A stretch of DNA of 6,690 bases from Thermoleophilia bacterium (GTDB lineage: Bacteria; Actinomycetota; Thermoleophilia; Gaiellales; SKUG01): NCBI GenBank assembly GCA_025964405.1, contig JAOPYW010000363.1, positions 1 through 6,690 on the forward strand, in the 5' to 3' direction. Shown piece by piece: positions 6,147 to 6,690 of this stretch; positions within the stretch are counted from its first letter, which is position 1; each line of letters opens with the position of its first letter. The notes beneath the pieces are model-generated. The model was not told the DNA's origin and did not search any database. It was given only the letters and a program-made list of their open reading frames with translations. Both the position numbers and the translations under genes were made by a program.

Positions 6147-6221
6147 GCACAACCCGTCGGAACCGGTAGGCGCGCAGACATGAGGCTGACGCGTCGCCGT
6201 CGGACGTGGCAGTGATGTGCT

Positions 6222-6233
6222 GGCGGGCCCGCC
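6222..6233. repeat. Perfect 12-base palindrome GGCGGGCCCGCC upstream of the cupin gene
   Basis: GGCGGGCCCGCC is fully self-complementary and lies about 41 bases before the cupin start, close to where its promoter should be. It may be an operator site. Chance palindromes of G and C are frequent in such DNA, so support is limited. Confidence 0.3.
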
Positions 6234-6261
6234 GACGCCGGCCTGCGACCATTCCGCGAAT

Positions 6262-6269
6262 GAGAGGAA
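6262..6269 (+). promoter_or_regulatory. Ribosome binding site of the cupin gene
   Basis: GAGAGGAA ends 5 bases before the ATG at 6275. This selects that start over in-frame codons at 6206 and 6260, which would add an Arg-rich, uncupin-like extension. Confidence 0.65.
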
Positions 6270-6274
6270 CCATC

Positions 6275-6643
6275 ATGTCAACGCTGCAGCAGCACGTGAC
6301 GCGCAACATCAGCTCTCCCGATGAGATCCGTGAATTCCCGCACGGTTCAGGTGAGCTGCGAGTGCTCGACCTCGGTGACGAGGTACTCGGGCACGCCACC
6401 TTCCGGCCCGGTTGGCGCTGGTCGAACGACATGCAGGAGACCGCCGGGACCCACAGCTGCGAGGTAGGGCACAACCTGTTCGTCATCTCGGGTCGCATGG
6501 GGATCCGCATGGACGACGGCAGCGAGTTCGAGATCGGTCCCGGAGACGCCTGCTTCATCGCACCCGGGCATGACGCCTGGGTGCTCGGCAGTGAACCGTG
6601 CGTGTCAGTCGACTGGACCGGTGCGCGCACCTACGCGAAGTAG
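6275..6643 (+). CDS. Cupin domain protein, 122 aa
   Basis: This is a single-domain cupin, a small beta-barrel that usually binds a metal or a small ligand in the cytoplasm. Landmarks are FRPGWRWSNDMQETAGTH (residues 43-60), the first cupin motif running to ISGRM (71-75), the turn DDGSEFEIGPGD (80-91), and the second motif GDACFIAPGHDAWVLGSEP (90-108). The closing strand is VSVDWTG (110-116). The usual first-motif HxH reads H60-S-C62, with H66 and H99 as further possible ligands, so the metal site may be altered or absent. This short subgroup, with a GWRWS opening and a GHDAWV second motif, is common in actinobacteria and proteobacteria. Its members lack an assigned reaction as far as I know. 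It looks monocistronic, with its own ribosome binding site and a strong terminator. Confidence 0.88.
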   Translation: MSTLQQHVTRNISSPDEIREFPHGSGELRVLDLGDEVLGHATFRPGWRWSNDMQETAGTHSCEVGHNLFVISGRMGIRMDDGSEFEIGPGDACFIAPGHDAWVLGSEPCVSVDWTGARTYAK

Positions 6644-6662
6644 GTAGGCCGCCGCACGCGTG

Positions 6663-6690
6663 AGGGGCCGCATCCGGAGATGCGGCCCCT
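6663..6690 (+). terminator. Perfect 12-bp hairpin terminator after the cupin gene
   Basis: The arm at 6663-6674 (AGGGGCCGCATC) pairs perfectly with 6679-6690 (GATGCGGCCCCT) around a CGGA loop, 19 bases after the cupin stop. Any T-run would lie just beyond the window. The stem is symmetric and could stop transcription from either side. Confidence 0.85.

Noticed and set aside
6026..6175. Short GTG-started frame of under 50 codons in the gap before the cupin gene
   Set aside because: It has no ribosome binding site and no recognisable or conserved-looking sequence, and it overlaps a terminator-like hairpin.

Overview
The window is very GC-rich, with mostly C/G third codon positions, some GTG starts, few Shine-Dalgarno sequences and TATCCT-type -10 boxes. 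This fits an actinobacterium. Microbacteriaceae is my best guess, but it is inferred from style only and there is no rRNA or marker gene to confirm it. I see no tRNA, rRNA, CRISPR array, insertion sequence or phage gene.

Layout. (1) 1-1871, plus strand: the 3' end of a modular secreted or surface protein with fibronectin-III-like strands around a carbohydrate-binding-type jelly-roll. Its stop overlaps the start of a HELAH zinc metalloprotease-like gene (TGATG), so the two are probably one operon. (2) 1958-2524, plus: a stand-alone dihydrofolate reductase/RibD-C family oxidoreductase with its own promoter-like box and a strong ribosome binding site. (3) 2548-4397, minus: an EntS-like MFS exporter (3090-4397) that may be read from a leaderless GTG transcript and is followed by a GC hairpin. 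Downstream lies a 137-residue protein (2548-2961) that looks like the front half of a subtilase with the catalytic Asp and His positions replaced. (4) 4522-6019, plus: two tandem, diverged paralogues of an unrecognised single-pass exported helical protein with a shared PLGW motif. They also share a piece of upstream DNA at nearly the same distance from each start codon. (5) 6275-6643, plus: a small cupin protein, closed by a perfect 12-bp hairpin terminator at the window edge.

The genes do not form one evident pathway. Three parts concern the cell surface or exterior: the Fn3/jelly-roll protein, the exporter and the PLGW pair. Two parts are protease-like: the HELAH protein and the subtilase-like remnant. 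The parts most likely to be undescribed are the PLGW paralogue pair with its shared 5' element, and the inactive-looking mini-subtilase. The first PLGW gene also uses clearly more A/T-ending codons than its surroundings, which hints at later acquisition. No gene stands in a gap of more than 300 bases; the largest gap, 6020-6274, holds hairpins and dyads described below.
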